Assembly (NCBI GenBank): GCA_002402905.1
Contig: DHGT01000100.1
Location: 1 to 8,324, forward strand
Source: Desulfatitalea sp. UBA4791
GTDB lineage: Bacteria; Desulfobacterota; Desulfobacteria; Desulfobacterales; Desulfosarcinaceae
Length of the DNA: 8,324 bases
Direction of reading: 5' to 3'
Shown here piece after piece: positions 5,254 through 8,324 of this stretch. Both the position numbers and the translations under genes were made by a program. Below the pieces are notes generated by a model, which searched no databases, was not told the DNA's origin, and worked only from the letters and a program-made list of their open reading frames with translations. Position 1 is the first letter of the stretch; every line of letters begins with the position of its first letter.

Positions 5254-7086
5254 ATGGCGTTGAAAAAGAAAATTCTGATCGGATACGGCGTCGCCTTTGT
5301 CCTCATGGGTTTGGTGGTCGCCTGGGCGGTTACCAACCTGGTGTCTCTGGGCCGGGCCACGGAGGCCATCCTGAGCGAAAACTACCGCAGCATCCTCGCC
5401 GCCGAGAACATGGTGGATGCCCTGGAACGTCAGGACAGCGGCATTCTCCTCCTGCTCTTGGACGACGCGGAAACAGGGATCGCTCAATTTCGTGAAAACG
5501 AAGCGGTCTTTCTTGGCTGGCTGGCCCGCGCCAAGGACAACATCACGATTGCCGGCGAGGCGGAACTTCTCCGGTCCATCGAGGCGGATTACGCGGCCTA
5601 CCGGCGGCATTTTTCCGCTTTGACCGATTGGCGCGCCGCGGACCAACCATCCTTGCGCCCCGACTATTATCAGGAGACTGCTTACCCCCTTTTCGCCGAG
5701 GTGCGCAAGGTGTGTATCAGCCTGCGCAATCTCAACGAAGAGACCATGTATGCCGCCAGTGTGCGGGCCGGCAAGGTGGCCAATCGCGCCATCTGGTCCA
5801 CGGTGCTCGTTGCGGCGTCGGCACTGATCGTGGCGTTACTGTTCAGCTTGTATCTCGCGGAGCGGATCGTCCGGCCCATTCGACGTTTCATGGAGGCATC
5901 CCGGCAGATCTCCTCGGGCGATTATGCGGTTCAGGTGCCCGTGGAAACCGGTGACGAACTGGGCCGCCTGGCCGACGAATTCAATCAAATGGCCACTCAG
6001 CTCGGCCGGTACCACGAGATGAACATCGACCAGATCGTTTCGGAAAAGAACAAGGGGCAGGCGATTCTATCCAGCATCGAGGATGGCCTGGTGGTTTTCG
6101 ACACCACGCTCAAGGTGACCGGCATCAATCCGGCCGCGCGCCGGTTGCTGGATTTGGGGTTTGCCGAAAATGCCACTTCTTACTGCGAAGACCTTCTGCC
6201 GGGCCCGCATATCTGCGACCTGATGCGAAAAACCCTCGATACGGGCGTGCAACCCGACATTCCCGATGAACAGCGCATCGTCACCCTGACCGATAATAAC
6301 CGGCCCGGCCACTACTTGTTTTCCGTCACTGCCATTCGCGGAAGGGACCGCAGCCTGCTTGGCATCGTACTGCTGCTCAAGGACATCACCCGTTTGAAGG
6401 AGGTGGAGCGGCTCAAGAGTGAATTCGTCATGGCGGCCTCGCACGAACTGCGCACCCCGCTGACCGGTCTGGGCATGAGTGTGGATCTGCTCCTGGAACA
6501 CGCCGCCGGCGGACTTGGGGAGAAGGATCGTGCCCTCGTGCAGGCGGCTCACGAGGAAGTTCACCGGATGAAGGCCCTGGTCAATGACCTGCTCGATCTG
6601 TCCAAAATCGAGGCGGGTCGTATCGAACTGGCGTTCGAGCGTGTTCTGGTTGCCACGCTGTTCGACCATGCCATGTCGGTTTTCAATAACCAGGTGGGCA
6701 TAAAGGAAATCATGCTCACCGCGGAAGTGGCCGAGGATCTGCCCGGCGTTCGTGCGGACGCCAACAAGATCACCTGGGTGCTGACCAACCTGATTTCCAA
6801 TGCCCTGCGGTATGTGAGCCGGGGCGGACACATACAACTGACCGCCAAAAAGGTCGGCCCCCAGGTCCATCTGTCCGTAAAAGACGACGGGCCGGGCATC
6901 CCTCCGGAATACCAGACCAGGATTTTTGAGAAATTCGTCCAGGTGAAGGGGCGGGTGGCGGGCGGTACGGGCCTGGGGCTGGCCATCTGCAGGGAGATCG
7001 TGCGCGCTCACGGCGGTGCGATCTGGGTGGAATCATCTCACGGCCGGGGCAGCACCTTTACCTTTACCCTGCCGGTATCCCAATAG
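5254..7086 (+). CDS. Membrane sensor histidine kinase, KinB-like sensor, HAMP and PAS
   Basis: A 610-residue inner-membrane kinase; start ATG 5254 with GGAGGA ten bases upstream. In order: TM1 (about 9-29); helical periplasmic sensor (about 30-178) with SENYRSILAA (41-50); TM2 (about 182-202); HAMP (about 203-257) with the DELGRLADEFNQM ending; PAS (about 265-380; ILSSIEDGLVVFD to the IVLLLKDITR strand); HisKA with His397 in SHELRTP; HATPase_c with Asn512/Asn516, DDGPGI (544-549) and GTGLGL (571-576). All boxes look functional. The sensor shares several blocks with the kinase at 2240, so the two are probably paralogues that differ by the PAS domain. Its cognate regulator should be the REC-TPR protein nine bases downstream, although cross-talk with the NtrC-type regulator is possible. 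The ligand is unknown. Confidence 0.94.
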   Translation: MALKKKILIGYGVAFVLMGLVVAWAVTNLVSLGRATEAILSENYRSILAAENMVDALERQDSGILLLLLDDAETGIAQFRENEAVFLGWLARAKDNITIAGEAELLRSIEADYAAYRRHFSALTDWRAADQPSLRPDYYQETAYPLFAEVRKVCISLRNLNEETMYAASVRAGKVANRAIWSTVLVAASALIVALLFSLYLAERIVRPIRRFMEASRQISSGDYAVQVPVETGDELGRLADEFNQMATQLGRYHEMNIDQIVSEKNKGQAILSSIEDGLVVFDTTLKVTGINPAARRLLDLGFAENATSYCEDLLPGPHICDLMRKTLDTGVQPDIPDEQRIVTLTDNNRPGHYLFSVTAIRGRDRSLLGIVLLLKDITRLKEVERLKSEFVMAASHELRTPLTGLGMSVDLLLEHAAGGLGEKDRALVQAAHEEVHRMKALVNDLLDLSKIEAGRIELAFERVLVATLFDHAMSVFNNQVGIKEIMLTAEVAEDLPGVRADANKITWVLTNLISNALRYVSRGGHIQLTAKKVGPQVHLSVKDDGPGIPPEYQTRIFEKFVQVKGRVAGGTGLGLAICREIVRAHGGAIWVESSHGRGSTFTFTLPVSQ

Positions 7087-7095
7087 GAGGTTGTA

Positions 7096-7824
7096 ATGGG
7101 CAAAAAACCGATCCTGATCGTGGATGACGAAAAAAACATCCGCCTGACCATGTCCCAGTCCCTCGAACCGCTGGAGATTCCGGTTCAAACCGCCGTGAAC
7201 GGCGAAGAAGCGCTGCAACAGCTTCGTGAAGGTTCATTTGGCTTGGTATTCCTGGACTTGAAGATGCCTGGGATGGACGGCCTCCTGGTTCTGCGTCGGA
7301 TTCAGGATAATTGGCCGAAAATACGGGTGATTATCATTACGGCGCACGGAACCATCGAATCCGCCGTGGAAGCCATGAAACTGGGCGCTGTTGATTTTAT
7401 TCAAAAGCCATTCAGTCCCGTCGAGATCCGAGAGCTGGCGACCCTGGTGATGGCGCGTGAGGCGCTGGATGAAGAAAACGCGGTCGATTACGTTTCATTG
7501 ATCGAACTATCCAAGCGCCATATCTCGGATCGCGGTTTTTCCGCAGCCCGGGAAACAGTCCGCAAAGCCATCGCCGCCGATCCGGCCCAGCCGGAGGCAT
7601 ATAACCTTCTGGGGGCATTGCTCGAAATCAAGGGCGACTGGCTGGAAGCGCAAAAGTTCTATCGGGCGGCATTGGATATCGACCCCACCTTCAGGCCAGC
7701 CCAGGTCAATCTCGACCGGACCACGTCCTGGAACAAATTCGGCAAGATCGACCTCGGCCAGGATGAGCAGGAGGAGGCGCCCTCGATCAAGCGCGGCAAT
7801 GAGGAACGCCAGGATGAAAAATAG
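7096..7824 (+). CDS. Response regulator with REC and TPR domains, no DNA-binding domain
   Basis: A 242-residue cytoplasmic protein; ATG 7096 follows an excellent AGGAGG ribosome site. The receiver (about 5-122) is complete: Asp10-Asp11 pocket, phospho-acceptor Asp54 (FLDLKMPGMDG), Thr82 and Lys104 (QKPF). The rest (about 130-210) forms TPR-like helical pairs, the clearest being residues 166-199 (PEAYNLLGALLEIKGDWLEA, then FYRAALDIDPTF), with an earlier degenerate one at about 134-163. The tail (from about 215) is charged and probably disordered. TPRs bind proteins, so output is likely by phosphorylation-dependent protein interaction rather than transcription. It lies nine bases after the kinase gene and overlaps the TrkA-like gene by 11 bases, which suggests a role in controlling that protein or its transporter. 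That partner assignment is inference. Confidence 0.92.
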   Translation: MGKKPILIVDDEKNIRLTMSQSLEPLEIPVQTAVNGEEALQQLREGSFGLVFLDLKMPGMDGLLVLRRIQDNWPKIRVIIITAHGTIESAVEAMKLGAVDFIQKPFSPVEIRELATLVMAREALDEENAVDYVSLIELSKRHISDRGFSAARETVRKAIAADPAQPEAYNLLGALLEIKGDWLEAQKFYRAALDIDPTFRPAQVNLDRTTSWNKFGKIDLGQDEQEEAPSIKRGNEERQDEK

Positions 7825-8254
7825 CCTTTACATCGTGATCGTCGGCTGCGGGCGTCTGGGCTCGGGTCTGGCCAACCAATTGAGCCGGATCGGCCATTCC
7901 GTAGTGGTGATCGACTCGGACGAGGATACCTTCGAAGGCCTGTCATCGGATTTCAGCGGTTTCCGCATCGTCGGAGACGCCACACAGCTCGCGGTCCTCA
8001 AGCAGGCCAAGTTGAAGGATGCCGACATCTTTTTCGCCACGACGCATGGGGACAATGTCAACCTGATGGTCGCCCAGGTGGCCCGCAAGCTGTTCAATGT
8101 CCCGCAGGTTCTGGCCAGGGTTTTCGACCCGCGGCGCGAGCAGGTTTATAACCAACTCGGCATCGAAACCATCTGTCCCACGTCCCTGGCGTCTGAGATT
8201 TTCATGTTGGCCGTTGCCGGCCGTCGGAGCGGAGAAGGGAAGCTAAAAGCATGA
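7814..8254 (+). CDS. TrkA-N (RCK) domain protein, putative K+ uptake regulator
   Basis: A 146-residue cytoplasmic protein consisting of one Rossmann-type TrkA-N/RCK domain. The nucleotide-binding loop is GCGRLGSGLA (residues 9-18), followed by the acidic residue ending strand 2 (VVVIDSDED), which in the family contacts the ribose of NAD(H) or a related nucleotide. The later GDATQLAVLKQAKLKDAD block is also typical. It ends before any TrkA-C domain; E. coli TrkA, in contrast, has two N/C pairs. ATG 7814 is chosen because GAGGAA (7801-7806) lies seven bases upstream and the glycine loop then falls at the usual place. It overlaps the REC-TPR gene by 11 bases and the next gene by four (ATGA), implying translational coupling. 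By family knowledge such proteins gate Trk/Ktr potassium channels; the channel gene is not in the window. Confidence 0.9.
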   Translation: MKNSLYIVIVGCGRLGSGLANQLSRIGHSVVVIDSDEDTFEGLSSDFSGFRIVGDATQLAVLKQAKLKDADIFFATTHGDNVNLMVAQVARKLFNVPQVLARVFDPRREQVYNQLGIETICPTSLASEIFMLAVAGRRSGEGKLKA

Positions 8255-8324
8255 AGGTGCTGATCGTAGGTACCGGCAAGCCCCTCTATTTTCTTTGTCG
8301 GAGCTTCACCGCCAAGGGATACGA
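8251..8324 (+). CDS. Second TrkA-N (RCK) protein, 3' end beyond window
   Basis: Starts at ATG 8251, overlapping the previous stop in an ATGA junction, with the purine-rich ribosome site GGAGAAGGGAAG (8230-8241) upstream. The 24 complete visible codons begin MKVLIVGTGKPLYFLCRSF, a beta strand and glycine-containing loop typical of TrkA-N nucleotide-binding domains. The rest lies outside the window, so whether it has TrkA-C domains cannot be seen. It probably works together with the single-domain protein before it in potassium uptake control. Confidence 0.75.
   Translation, partial: MKVLIVGTGKPLYFLCRSFTAKGY

Noticed and set aside
6067..7011. 314-codon open frame on the - strand
   Set aside because: Antisense to the PAS and kinase domains of the second kinase; no motif or ribosome site support.
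1..8324. CRISPR arrays, tRNA or rRNA genes, insertion sequences
   Set aside because: I saw no regularly spaced repeats, no cloverleaf-like or rRNA-like segments and no transposase motifs on either strand.

Overview
The window looks like chromosomal DNA from a Desulfobacterota (deltaproteobacterial) bacterium, probably a Desulfobacterales relative. This is an inference from gene content: moderately GC-rich coding sequence, a DsrE-family sulfur-relay protein with an in-frame UGA, a sigma-54 activator paired with a KinB/NtrY-type kinase, and a REC-TPR regulator followed by TrkA-type proteins. All genes that can be supported lie on the + strand.

Left part (1-2130), assorted small genes. A J-domain protein enters truncated at its 5' end (2-313). 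Next is the most striking item, a DsrE-like protein (429-740) whose reading frame is interrupted by one TGA (627-629). The TGA sits where a cysteine of a C-x-x-C motif would be expected, and a strong nested stem-loop with a GGTCTT apical loop begins directly after it. Read as selenocysteine, this gives a complete 103-residue selenoprotein with a Sec67-Gly-Val-Cys70 motif. A conventional gene caller would stop at 66 residues and lose the C-terminal third. A membrane-bound sterol desaturase/fatty acid hydroxylase family enzyme follows (776-1591). After it come two very small genes, an acidic 44-residue protein (1777-1911) and a 30-residue membrane peptide (1930-2022), closed by a canonical intrinsic terminator (2098-2129).

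Middle part (2240-5075), first two-component system. A HAMP histidine kinase overlaps the gene for an NtrC/AlgB-type response regulator with an intact GAFTGA loop and a Fis-type DNA-binding end. This pair should activate sigma-54 promoters.

Right part (5254-8324), second signalling operon. It encodes a kinase with a related sensor domain plus a PAS domain, a REC-TPR response regulator without a DNA-binding domain, a single-domain TrkA-N (RCK) protein and the start of a second TrkA-N protein. The genes are tightly packed or overlapping. The 178-base gap before the operon holds a good -24/-12 (sigma-54) promoter with an upstream dyad at an enhancer-like distance. The likely arrangement is therefore a cascade, in which the first system's activator drives the second operon. 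That second operon probably links an envelope signal to NAD(H)- or nucleotide-responsive control of potassium transport.
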